Source: Acidobacteriota bacterium (GTDB taxonomy: Bacteria; Acidobacteriota; Terriglobia; Terriglobales; Acidobacteriaceae). From it: a stretch of 11,557 nt of DNA. The stretch is from the NCBI GenBank assembly GCA_021805955.1, contig JAJZDO010000156.1:1-11557 (forward strand). The letters run 5' to 3'. Below are positions 1-6,252 of this stretch, in pieces. Position 1 is the stretch's first letter; every line of letters begins with the position of its first letter. Below the pieces are notes generated by a model. The model was not told where the DNA came from and ran no database searches. It saw only the letters and a program-made list of their open reading frames with translations. Both the position numbers and the translations under genes were made by a program.

Positions 1-550
1 GTAGCATGACGAAATCTTCCAGCTCCGCATTGGCAAATTCCATCGGTCCAAACACGGCATCTTGAAATGTAGTGGCGCCTTCGCGGGGAACCACGAAGCG
101 GACAACAGCGCGCTCGCCCTGCTCAAGACGCCGTGCCGCTTCCGCCTGCGAAATGCCGCGGCAACGGCCGTCGTAGCGAGGCACGGTGCCGGCTTCCGTC
201 GCGGAGGCGCGTCGCAGTTCCAGCTCTTCGCGGGTGCAAAAGCAATGGTAGGCATGGCCGCTTTCGAGCAGCGTTGCGGCAGCGTGCGTATAAAGATCGA
301 GGCGCTGGGATTGATAGAAGGGACCTTCATCCCAATCCATGCCCAGCCAGCGCAGGCCCTCCAGAATGCCGGTAACCATGTCGGCGGAGGATCGTTCAAA
401 ATCGGTGTCCTCGATGCGAAGGACGAAAGCGCCTCCGGCATGACGCGCAAAAAGCCAACTGAACAAGGCAGTGCGGGCGCCGCCCACATGCAGAAATCCA
501 GTTGGCGAAGGAGCGAACCGGACGCGAGTCAAGGGACTGGAAGCATTCAT
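1..550 (-). CDS. gltX: Glutamyl-tRNA synthetase, N-terminal part (cut by left edge)
   Basis: Class I aminoacyl-tRNA synthetase that charges tRNA-Glu (or a non-discriminating form) in the cytoplasm. Only the first 183 codons are present; the gene continues beyond base 1. The translation opens [10 protein letters not shown] followed by [16 protein letters not shown] (residues 11-26), the class I signature in which HVGG is the HIGH-type ATP site. Next come FVLRIEDTD (42-50), then YHCFC (101-105) and PRYDGRC (124-130). The cysteines C103, C105 and C130 match the zinc-binding cysteines of the E. coli enzyme, but the following histidine is replaced by glycine (132). The stretch [10 protein letters not shown]...FGPMEF (149-172) is also typical. 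The ATG at 550 places RFAPSPTG close to the N-terminus as in the family; an in-frame ATG at 583 would add 11 residues. Neither start has a clear ribosome binding site. Identification is very secure; the exact start less so. Confidence 0.96.
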   Translation of the reverse strand, partial: MNASSPLTRVRFAPSPTGFLHVGGARTALFSWLFARHAGGAFVLRIEDTDFERSSADMVTGILEGLRWLGMDWDEGPFYQSQRLDLYTHAAATLLESGHAYHCFCTREELELRRASATEAGTVPRYDGRCRGISQAEAARRLEQGERAVVRFVVPREGATTFQDAVFGPMEFANAELEDFVML

Positions 551-628
551 AGGATGGAGGGCCAAGCTCTTATCGTAGAGCATTCGCGGGAATCATGACA
601 CAGAGCTGAGTGATGCAGCGATGACCAT

Positions 629-658
629 AAAAAAGGGCCCTGGGTTGCGCCAGGGCCC
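629..658 (-). terminator. Intrinsic terminator after the beta-barrel gene
   Basis: A perfect 9-bp GC-rich stem, GGGCCCTGG (635-643) pairing with CCAGGGCCC (650-658), encloses a 6-base loop. On the minus strand it is followed directly by six T (complement of the A run 629-634). It lies 33 bases past the stop codon of the beta-barrel gene and before gltX. It should end the tonB-to-barrel transcript and separate it from gltX. Confidence 0.9.
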
Positions 659-690
659 GGATGGGAGTGTAAACAGCGGGGGGAACACTT

Positions 691-1251
691 CTAGAACAGT
701 CGGTAGGACACACCAGCCGAATAGACCCAGGGGGTTAGCCCTGTAGGCGGGAAGTCCCAATGTTGATACTCAAAATCAACCGGGCGAACGGTGATGCGAT
801 CAGTCAGTTGGTAATCGAGACCGCCGCCGCCTGCGAACGTGGTATAGGTAAAAATCTGGTTGGAGATGAAGTTGGGGTAATGGAAGCGGCTTCCCCCGAA
901 GAGGAACTTGCCATACGGGAACCAGCGACGCCCAATCTGGTAGGTAGCGCGCGGACCGCCCAGGAAGTTCTGCTCCTCGATACCAGCTCCGGAGCTTGAA
1001 TTTGTAAGGAAATTCAGGAAGCGCATTTCACCCTCGATGCCGACGCCGATGTTGCGCCAGATACGATAGTTGAAGTCCGCATACGCACCGGGTCCGAATG
1101 CATGCCGTTGGCCGTAATCTGTCTGTCCGTAGGAGAAATATCCTCCCGCAGTGATGGTCGCGAGTTTTGGCGTGACAGGTTGTAGAGCCTGCGCGTGCAG
1201 GAAGATCGGGCAAAGTAAGAAGAGTAGCCCAACAAAAGACTTTTTTCCCAC
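691..1251 (-). CDS. Small outer-membrane beta-barrel protein (OmpA/OprF-like barrel)
   Basis: A predicted 186-residue outer-membrane protein. It starts with a signal peptide (MGKKSFVGLLFLLCPIFLHA, cleavage likely near residues 20-22). The remainder consists of alternating short strands rich in aromatic residues and glycine, such as GGYFSYGQTDYG, YADFNYRIWRNIGVGIEGE, RATYQIGRRWFPYGKFLFGG and GGGLDYQLTDRITVRPVDFEYQ. It ends YSAGVSYRLF; a C-terminal phenylalanine is the signal read by the BAM machinery. The size fits an eight-stranded barrel of the OmpA-N/'outer membrane protein beta-barrel' type. The start is GTG at 1251, supported by a purine-rich site AGGGGGAGG (complement of 1258-1266) seven bases upstream. 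It is co-oriented with the two genes upstream and followed by a strong terminator. Ligand and precise role are unknown; it may be structural or a small porin-like protein. Confidence 0.85.
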   Translation of the reverse strand: MGKKSFVGLLFLLCPIFLHAQALQPVTPKLATITAGGYFSYGQTDYGQRHAFGPGAYADFNYRIWRNIGVGIEGEMRFLNFLTNSSSGAGIEEQNFLGGPRATYQIGRRWFPYGKFLFGGSRFHYPNFISNQIFTYTTFAGGGGLDYQLTDRITVRPVDFEYQHWDFPPTGLTPWVYSAGVSYRLF

Positions 1252-1288
1252 CGTAAATCCTCCCCCTAAAACTTATCTTAAATATCTG

Positions 1289-1319
1289 GAGGCAGGATGC
1301 CTTTTTTGACCTCTGCCTC
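1289..1319. repeat. Inverted repeat between the M48-like and beta-barrel genes
   Basis: GAGGCAG (1289-1295) is repeated inverted as CTGCCTC (1313-1319) around a 17-base loop. Nested in it on the plus strand is a small AGGCA-GGA-TGCCT hairpin (1290-1302) that runs into six T. On the minus strand, where transcription is expected, no T run follows the stem. It is therefore not a convincing terminator for the M48-like gene, and could be an mRNA stem, an operator or chance. Confidence 0.3.
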
Positions 1320-1335
1320 TAGATTGTAATCGACT

Positions 1336-3081
1336 TCACTGTTTAGATGTACTATCGCCCGGGGAGGCTGCTCCAGTCGATACTGGAATTGGTGCTGCTT
1401 GGCCGTAGGGGCGCAACCGGAAGAACACAGGCGTCAACTCAAACGGCATTTTATCGCTTGGACTGAGCACTGCTACAGGCCTCGAGTTGAGCTGCTCGAC
1501 CGTATCGTTCCAGGAATCTACGCGGAGATGGCTTCCCAACGGTAGGGCCGCAATCTGCCGGACGTTGCCCATGTCGAGTTTCGGCGCTCTGAAGACCAGC
1601 GCGCTCATCCAGACTTGATCGTTGGTGGTGCTGGTGAAGAGAGAATCGCCAAGCTGCGGCTGCACCAAGCTGGGTAAGGACTTGGCGCGAGACAACAGCA
1701 TTTTGTAGTAGAGGCCGGCGTTGGCAAGCTTCTCTTTATAGGGGGAGTTTTCCAAGATTGCAAGCGCCTGCTTCGCGGCAGCCTGATTTTCCGCATCGCT
1801 GTGGTGCAGCGGTACCCTGCGGATGGTCGCCTGATCGGCGAACATCAAATTATCCGGGAAGGCGAATTCAGTATCGATTTTATGGCCCAGCTGCAGGTGG
1901 GCCAGTTGGAATGCCAGGACCGAGGCCAAGTCCTCTTCGTAGGGAAGGGTGTCGATCAGACCTTTGCTGAGGACGATCGTATTGCCGATCGTCAGCGACT
2001 CCAGCGGAGTGGTGAGCAGAACGCGGCAATGGACGGGCTCGGCCAAGGTGATGTTGTTGGTGACGATCAGGTTGTTTGTGACCTGCTCCAGTACCTTGTC
2101 AAAGCTGCTGGGGCCCGCCAAAAGTCCTGCTTGAAACAGGCGGTCGAGGATGTTCTGTTCCGCCTGCTCAGACCACATGCGGGAGGCCTGCAGAGGACTC
2201 ACATCCTGCGCGCTCTCGCTTTGATCGGTCACAGCATCAATCTTGACCGTCGCGTTGTCGCTGGTAGAAGCGGGCTGGCGCAGCGAGTAGCCCCAGATCC
2301 AAGTTTGGGCGCGAAAGAAACCGGCCTGGTCCGCAACGATCCCAGGGCCGTGCTCTTCCGCGTAGACGGCGGTGGGCAGCCAGAGACCGGGCTGAACATT
2401 GGTGCGCCAGCTGTCGAAGTGATAGTAGATCTCGCGGCCGTTTCTGCTGGTATATGTGCCGCTGAAGCGGACGATGTTGCCGCCAGTATCCTCAATCCAG
2501 ACGCGGCCAATGAAGCGGCCCGTTCCCGATCCCGACTTCGGCGACACATCGAACAGGTAGGTACGAACATCTCCCAGAAATTCGCGGCGAACGAACCGGA
2601 AGTCGTAGTGCTGGCGATCGAAGTGGTTGGCGTCGAGCAGGAGCATTTGCACAAAGCCCTGGGCGACGTATTCGATTTTGAAAGCCTTGGTCAGTCCATT
2701 GACGAACATGACCGAGCCTTTATAGGCAGCCTTCTTGCTGCCCGCTTCCTGGTAGCGATTGTCTTCGATTACCTTGCCAAAATCCACGCGTCCAAGGAAA
2801 TAATGATCATCTGTAGGCACGGCGCTCAATTGAGTGTCGGGCTTGTAGTCCTGAATGTAGGTTTCGACCACAGGCGTGCGCTGCTGCAGCGCCATCAGGA
2901 CGCCCTTCTCGTGTCCGGACGCCTGGTCGATGAGGCGGATCATTTCGGGAGTCAGTTTGCCCGATTGCTGGACATTTTTTTTGTGCCGGGCCGAGGCAGG
3001 GAGAGTAACAGACACCAGCAGCAGGAGGGCCAATCCTCTGTTGAGTGAACTTGGAGGGATAAGTTTTGAAAATCGCATCAT
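1336..3081 (-). CDS. Secreted M48-type metalloprotease-like protein with degenerate active site
   Basis: A 581-residue exported protein. Residues 1-32 form a signal peptide (basic start, hydrophobic LALLLLVSVTLPASA). Residues about 85-265 are a beta-rich region (YFLGRVDFGKVI, YKGSVMFVNGL, RTYLFDVSPKSG, GRFIGRVWIED, WLPTAVYAEE) that may have a lipoprotein-carrier-like fold; this is inference. Residues about 310-450 resemble an M48 peptidase core: a substrate-strand-like NTIVLSKGLIDTLPYEEDLASVLAFQLAHLQLGH, then a possible third-ligand segment SDAENQAA near 431. The canonical HExxH reads FQLAH (391-395), so the first zinc histidine and the catalytic glutamate are both replaced, while H395 and H400 remain. 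The protein is therefore probably non-catalytic. The ATG pair at 3081/3078 was chosen because AAGGA lies six bases upstream and the signal peptide follows directly; the longer frame to 3189 puts 36 non-signal residues in front. It lies downstream of the TonB-like gene on the same strand. Confidence 0.75.
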   Translation of the reverse strand: MMRFSKLIPPSSLNRGLALLLLVSVTLPASARHKKNVQQSGKLTPEMIRLIDQASGHEKGVLMALQQRTPVVETYIQDYKPDTQLSAVPTDDHYFLGRVDFGKVIEDNRYQEAGSKKAAYKGSVMFVNGLTKAFKIEYVAQGFVQMLLLDANHFDRQHYDFRFVRREFLGDVRTYLFDVSPKSGSGTGRFIGRVWIEDTGGNIVRFSGTYTSRNGREIYYHFDSWRTNVQPGLWLPTAVYAEEHGPGIVADQAGFFRAQTWIWGYSLRQPASTSDNATVKIDAVTDQSESAQDVSPLQASRMWSEQAEQNILDRLFQAGLLAGPSSFDKVLEQVTNNLIVTNNITLAEPVHCRVLLTTPLESLTIGNTIVLSKGLIDTLPYEEDLASVLAFQLAHLQLGHKIDTEFAFPDNLMFADQATIRRVPLHHSDAENQAAAKQALAILENSPYKEKLANAGLYYKMLLSRAKSLPSLVQPQLGDSLFTSTTNDQVWMSALVFRAPKLDMGNVRQIAALPLGSHLRVDSWNDTVEQLNSRPVAVLSPSDKMPFELTPVFFRLRPYGQAAPIPVSTGAASPGDSTSKQ

Positions 3082-3087
3082 TGTGTT

Positions 3088-3157
3088 CCTTGGGTTACTT
3101 AAGTTTAGGTGGATGAGTCCACTATTACGCAAGCTGGAAGCCGATCCAATCATACGG
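3088..3157 (-). repeat. Direct repeat copy A with remnant TonB C-terminal tail
   Basis: This segment matches 3200-3269 without gaps at an offset of 112 bases. By my count 47 of 70 positions are identical; the core 3124-3146 (ATTACGCAAGCTGGAA then CGATCC) matches at 21 of 23. Read on the minus strand it encodes PYDWIGFQLA then TAA (stop 3125-3127). This parallels the true TonB end YYRIDFQLA then TAA at 3237. The likeness therefore includes protein-coding logic plus the downstream spacer (AAACTTAAGTAAC versus AAACTTACGTAAC). It looks like the remains of a duplicated tonB 3' end, now forming the leader of the M48-like gene. That origin is inferred; the repeat itself is seen directly. Confidence 0.6.
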
Positions 3158-3199
3158 GAACATTTCAGGTTCAATTTGAAAAAGCTCACTATGGTAATT

Positions 3200-3269
3200 C
3201 CCTATGTTACGTAAGTTTCAACACAGTGGCGCAGAATTACGCAAGCTGGAAATCGATCCGATAATATGT
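3200..3269 (-). repeat. Direct repeat copy B (3' end of the TonB-like gene and its spacer)
   Basis: Partner of the repeat at 3088-3157, same orientation, offset 112 bases. It covers the last ten codons of the TonB-like gene, its TAA stop (3237-3239) and about 37 bases of the spacer, including the palindrome TTACGTAA (3207-3214). Copy A has TTACTTAA at the same place. Confidence 0.6.
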
Positions 3270-4400
3270 GGTAATGTCGACGGGCTTGCCATCGCGAGTT
3301 GCGGGTTTGAATTGAGTCTCTTCCGCCACTCGAATCGCCTGCTCGTCCAGCCCATGCCCTAGCCCACGCACGACGCGAATGACATGGCACCGTCCGTCTG
3401 CGGAGAAGCGGACTTCCAGGACGACATCCCCTTGGATCTTCAGCTCTTTGGCTTCCGGAGTGTACTCCGGCTTGGGGTGAGAAATGACCTCCACCGTGGT
3501 GACATTGTTGGTGCTGGCGATCATCATCTTGGGCGCGGCTGCATTGACATTCGACTGGAATGCGCCCGATTTGACGGTTCCGCGGGGACCATTTCCGGTG
3601 CCGCCAGCTACTCCGTCGGAGAACCCGACAGCCGCGACTTTTCCATGTCCTGTGCCGCCCGGAACACCGTGGGCGTAACCGGAGCCGAAGTCCACGCCGC
3701 CGACCTTCCCCTTACGAGCGGAACCGGAGCCGGAAGCATCCCCGATCGCGCTGGAAAAGCTGCCGTACGCCGCGATGGTGGCGGGCCGGTTCGCGCCCGG
3801 ATTGGGATGCACACCCTGAGGATCGCCGAATCCGCCTGTCTTGGTGGAGGTCTGCCCCATATTGTTGGCGACCGCGGTGGGAATGTTGGTATGGAACAAA
3901 CCGACCTTCGGCTGCGGCGGCAGGGCAACGGAGTCTGGCCGGTAGGGCGGCAGGACGGGGGCGTTCATGTTGTTCAAACGCACGCGCGCCATCCGCGGCT
4001 GTTCTTCCGGTGTCGGTCGGTTGTAGGTGATTTTTGGCGCAATCCGATTCAGGAGATCCGGCGTTGGCGGAACAATCGGGACGCGCGTATGAATCACCGG
4101 TCGCACTGACTTCACTGGGGTGATAGGAAGCAGCAGGTCGGTCTCGATCACAGGTTTCTCCACTACCTTATGCACCATAAAAATCGAGAGAAGTAGTACC
4201 AGCGCAATCGCCGATGCGTTGACGATCAAACTAACCACAAAAGACTTGTTTCTTCCCTCGGGTTCCGGTAGCAGCCCGAATGTAGCTACGGGTCGAGTGG
4301 AGGGGTTGCCGCGCTCCCGATCTCTCGGTCGGCGGGGGGGGAGTCCGGTATCGGGCCGAACTGAAGGTTCTCGATGTTCTCTTGTTGCAAAACTTGTCAT
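3237..4400 (-). CDS. TonB-family protein (energy-transducer type)
   Basis: A 387-residue inner-membrane protein with TonB layout. Residues 1-52 are a charged, arginine- and proline-rich cytoplasmic segment. One membrane helix spans about 53-77 (FVVSLIVNASAIALVLLLSIFMV). A proline-rich stretch (about 83-165, e.g. VPIVPPTPDLL, PVLPPYRPDS) is followed by a glycine-rich linker (about 185-275) with two related units, GVPGGTGHGK and GVAGGTGNGP. The C-terminal TonB domain covers about 305-387: PKPEYTPEAKELKIQGDV, FSADGRCHVIRVVRGLGHGLDEQAI and FKPATRDGKPVD are typical of the family. Such proteins carry proton-motive energy from ExbB/ExbD to outer-membrane receptors; no exbB/exbD or TonB-dependent receptor is in the window. 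The start is ATG 4400 with GAGG about ten bases upstream. It is first in the minus-strand envelope cluster. A role other than transport (structural periplasm-spanning protein) is possible. Confidence 0.85.
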   Translation of the reverse strand: MTSFATREHREPSVRPDTGLPPRRPRDRERGNPSTRPVATFGLLPEPEGRNKSFVVSLIVNASAIALVLLLSIFMVHKVVEKPVIETDLLLPITPVKSVRPVIHTRVPIVPPTPDLLNRIAPKITYNRPTPEEQPRMARVRLNNMNAPVLPPYRPDSVALPPQPKVGLFHTNIPTAVANNMGQTSTKTGGFGDPQGVHPNPGANRPATIAAYGSFSSAIGDASGSGSARKGKVGGVDFGSGYAHGVPGGTGHGKVAAVGFSDGVAGGTGNGPRGTVKSGAFQSNVNAAAPKMMIASTNNVTTVEVISHPKPEYTPEAKELKIQGDVVLEVRFSADGRCHVIRVVRGLGHGLDEQAIRVAEETQFKPATRDGKPVDITTYYRIDFQLA

Positions 4401-4609
4401 ACCGCTTTTACCTCAACACGCTCAAACTTCCGCATAAATCAGAGTGCGGTTCAATGTCGCTTCTCGGGCCGGTACAACCGGTTGGCTGGTCCAGGCAAAT
4501 TCAAAATTGCCGGCTCCGAATCGAAACATGCTAGCGAATACTTCGTTCACCGAGGCAGAGAAAAAAAGAACTTCAAAATCGGGTGAAATCTCCGTCAACA
4601 ATTCCAGCA

Positions 4610-4639
4610 GTTATAGTTTTAGGATGCGACCATTTCCAA
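4610..4639 (-). promoter_or_regulatory. Candidate sigma-70-like promoter for the tonB-like gene
   Basis: On the minus strand TTGGAA (complement of 4634-4639) is followed after 18 bases by TATAAC (complement of 4610-4615). These match the consensus boxes at 4 and 5 of 6 positions. It would give a leader of about 200 bases. AT-rich DNA yields such matches by chance, so this is weak. Confidence 0.22.
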
Positions 4640-4742
4640 ACGAGTACAGTTGTCCGGCGGTCAAAGTGCAATGTTTTCGCACCTCAGCCTGCTTATCGCC
4701 CAACTTTCGTGGCCGACAACTGGGCCGTCTGGCTCCCGGCAG

Positions 4743-4761
4743 ATTGGCTATGTTTGCCAAT
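4743..4761. promoter_or_regulatory. Interrupted palindrome, possible operator
   Basis: ATTGGC (4743-4748) and GCCAAT (4756-4761) form a symmetric 19-bp site with a 7-base spacer. The right arm overlaps the -35 box of the candidate plus-strand promoter at 4754-4782, a usual position for a repressor site. No regulator gene is in the window to pair with it. Confidence 0.3.
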
Positions 4762-4782
4762 GAGTATGCCACAATTTACAAA
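4754..4782 (+). promoter_or_regulatory. Candidate promoter toward galE
   Basis: TTGCCA (4754-4759) and TACAAA (4777-4782) are separated by 17 bases, matching consensus at 5 and 4 of 6 positions. The start of galE is about 260 bases further on, leaving a long leader. Inferred from sequence likeness only. Confidence 0.25.
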
Positions 4783-4862
4783 TTTTCAAATGAAATTTCG
4801 CATATCTGTCTGAGCCGGGTATCGTTAGATTAACCACTGGGGGCCCGCCAAAACGTCGAAAT

Positions 4863-5000
4863 ATGCAAACTTGCCCGTACGGCCTATTATCAAGTACCAG
4901 GATCGAGCCGATCGTTTCCGCTGAGGAGATCGAACGCTGGAGCGAACGGGCTTCCAACCTCAATCACCAGCCATCCCAAATAACCAACTTTCCAGCCTGA
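4863..5000 (+). CDS. Doubtful 45-residue ORF upstream of galE
   Basis: A short frame, ATG 4863 to TGA 4998-5000, encodes a peptide opening MQTCPYGLLS and containing the soluble, helix-like stretch VSAEEIERWSERA. No ribosome binding site precedes it (the bases before are CGTCGAAAT), and I recognise no family. It could be a leader peptide for galE, a relic, or chance. It is listed because the composition is protein-like and it ends 47 bases before the galE start. Confidence 0.15.
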   Translation: MQTCPYGLLSSTRIEPIVSAEEIERWSERASNLNHQPSQITNFPA

Positions 5001-5031
5001 CAGACGCTGGCCGGGCAACATCATTGACCCC

Positions 5032-5038
5032 AAAGGAG
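5032..5038 (+). promoter_or_regulatory. Ribosome binding site that fixes a TTG start for galE
   Basis: AAAGGAG lies nine bases before TTG 5048. The in-frame ATG at 5039-5041 begins immediately after it with no spacing and cannot easily use it. The resulting N-terminus MNALITGGAGYIGG is the normal form for GalE. Confidence 0.6.
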
Positions 5039-5047
5039 ATGATCGAA

Positions 5048-6040
5048 TTGAACGCACTCATTACTGGCGGTGCCGGGTATATCGGGGGCACTGTCGCTCA
5101 CTTGCTTATGGAAGCGGGGCATCGTGTCGTGGTCTATGACAATCTTTCCCATTCCCAACGTCCCTCGGTCCCGGCAGGTTCGGCCTTTGTCGAAGGGGAA
5201 GTCGGCGACCGGAAGAAACTGGAGGCCGTCCTCCGAAGTCATCCAATCGATGCTGTCCTGCATTTTGCCGGGCTCATTGAAGCCGGTGAAAGTATGCAGT
5301 TTCCTGAACTATATTTTAGCAATAATAGCGCATCCACGTTAGTTCTTTTTCAAGCAATGTTGGCCACCGGCATCAAAAAGCTGGTTTTCTCCTCGACGGC
5401 GGCCGTCTATGGCGAGCCGGAAACGACGCCGATTGTGGAAGAAGCAGCGCTGCGCCCCACAAATCCCTACGGCGAATCCAAGCTGCTGGTGGAGCAGATG
5501 CTTTCCTGGCTGCATCGGATTCATGGGCTCCGCTATGCCAGCCTTCGCTACTTCAATGTTGCCGGCGCCATTGCCGGACGCGGCGAGGCGCACGAACCGG
5601 AATCCCACCTGATCCCGCTGGTGCTCGATGTGGCGTTGGGGCGGAGAAAGAGCATTCGCATCTACGGAAGCGACTACGCCACTCCGGATGGCACCTGCAT
5701 CCGCGACTATATTCACGTGCGCGATCTGGCCGAGGCCCATTTGCTGGCGCTGGCGGCGCTGGAAGATCGAGAGCGCATGATTTACAACCTCGGTAACGGT
5801 CAGGGTTTTTCTGTGCGCGACATCGTTGCGGCCGCCCGTCGCGTGACCGGACATCCCATCCCAGTGGAAGAGTGTCCGCGACGCGCGGGGGACCCAGCCA
5901 TTCTGGTTGCCAGTTCCGAAAAGATTGCCCGCGAACTCGGCTGGCGCCCGCGTTGTTCCGGATTGGATGACATTATCTCGGATGCATGGCGGTGGCACCA
6001 GGTGCGCTATGCTGCCCGAGAGCCCTCCGTCGCTCCGTAG
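5048..6040 (+). CDS. galE: UDP-glucose 4-epimerase
   Basis: NAD-dependent cytoplasmic epimerase of the extended SDR family. It interconverts UDP-glucose and UDP-galactose, feeding the Leloir pathway and surface polysaccharide synthesis. The protein has 330 residues, the usual family length. The NAD site GGAGYIGG lies at 7-14. VFSSTAAVYG (113-122) supplies the catalytic Ser/Thr (T117 at the key position), and NPYGESK (139-145) gives Y141 and K145. FNVAGA (169-174), RDYIHVRDLAEAH (219-231) and RRAGDP (278-283) are further family motifs. The residue aligning with E. coli Tyr299, which limits substrate size, appears to be Leu286, so some tolerance for N-acetylated sugars is conceivable (inference). 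The start is TTG 5048, nine bases after AAAGGAG (5032-5038). The ATG at 5039 touches that site and the TTG at 5024 precedes it, so both are less likely. No other gal gene is adjacent. Confidence 0.93.
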   Translation: MNALITGGAGYIGGTVAHLLMEAGHRVVVYDNLSHSQRPSVPAGSAFVEGEVGDRKKLEAVLRSHPIDAVLHFAGLIEAGESMQFPELYFSNNSASTLVLFQAMLATGIKKLVFSSTAAVYGEPETTPIVEEAALRPTNPYGESKLLVEQMLSWLHRIHGLRYASLRYFNVAGAIAGRGEAHEPESHLIPLVLDVALGRRKSIRIYGSDYATPDGTCIRDYIHVRDLAEAHLLALAALEDRERMIYNLGNGQGFSVRDIVAAARRVTGHPIPVEECPRRAGDPAILVASSEKIARELGWRPRCSGLDDIISDAWRWHQVRYAAREPSVAP

Positions 6041-6252
6041 AGTCGCCCGCCGGAAATGCCTGGAGATCGAAGCGGCCAACCAAATGGCCCGGAATTTCCT
6101 GTGCTGTCGACACAGATTGCCGCGTGTTGACAAAAAGCAGTAGCCTAAGTTGCTTGCGCATACGTCTAATCACCAGCGCGGAACCCCACGCGCCGCGAAC
6201 AGATGGGATGTTTGCGGAGCATACTGGACATGCAGTGGTCCAGGGAGGATGT

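Larger units (their letters stand above)
4401..5047. other. Long divergent intergenic region between tonB-like gene and galE
   Basis: About 650 bases with no convincing gene. The middle (roughly 4550-4830) is visibly richer in A and T than the flanking genes. It holds a 13-bp palindrome CCGGT-ACA-ACCGG (4469-4481), an interrupted palindrome ATTGGC-N7-GCCAAT (4743-4761), and an AT-rich imperfect stem AAATTTTC/GAAATTT (about 4780-4797). One candidate promoter is present for each strand. The ribosome binding site of galE, AAAGGAG (5032-5038), lies at the right end. A 129-codon frame at 4444-4833 shows no recognisable protein features and is not called. Confidence 0.6.

Noticed and set aside
62..598. 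Open frame of 178 codons on the plus strand
   Set aside because: It is antisense to the unmistakable N-terminus of glutamyl-tRNA synthetase and has no recognisable domain.
1290..1307. Plus-strand hairpin with T run (AGGCA-GGA-TGCCT then T6) as a terminator
   Set aside because: The stem has only five strong pairs, and no plus-strand gene lies upstream for it to terminate.
1801..3048. Long 415-codon plus-strand frame
   Set aside because: It lies wholly antisense to the M48-like gene, whose frame has a signal peptide, a ribosome binding site and family-like motifs; the plus-strand product shows none.
3082..3189. N-terminal extension of the M48-like gene to an ATG at 3189
   Set aside because: It places 36 residues encoded by the tonB-tail repeat ahead of a normal signal peptide, while ATG 3081 has its own ribosome binding site.
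4444..4833. 129-codon frame in the tonB/galE intergenic region
   Set aside because: No ribosome binding site, odd composition with scattered Cys and Ser, and no recognisable family; more likely noncoding.
5339..6133. Minus-strand 264-codon frame opposite galE
   Set aside because: Shadow of galE; no domain, and galE motifs are complete.
5986..6252. Upstream extension of VWA copy 1 overlapping galE
   Set aside because: The extension overlaps galE, and the signal peptide plus GGGAGG site support ATG 6253.
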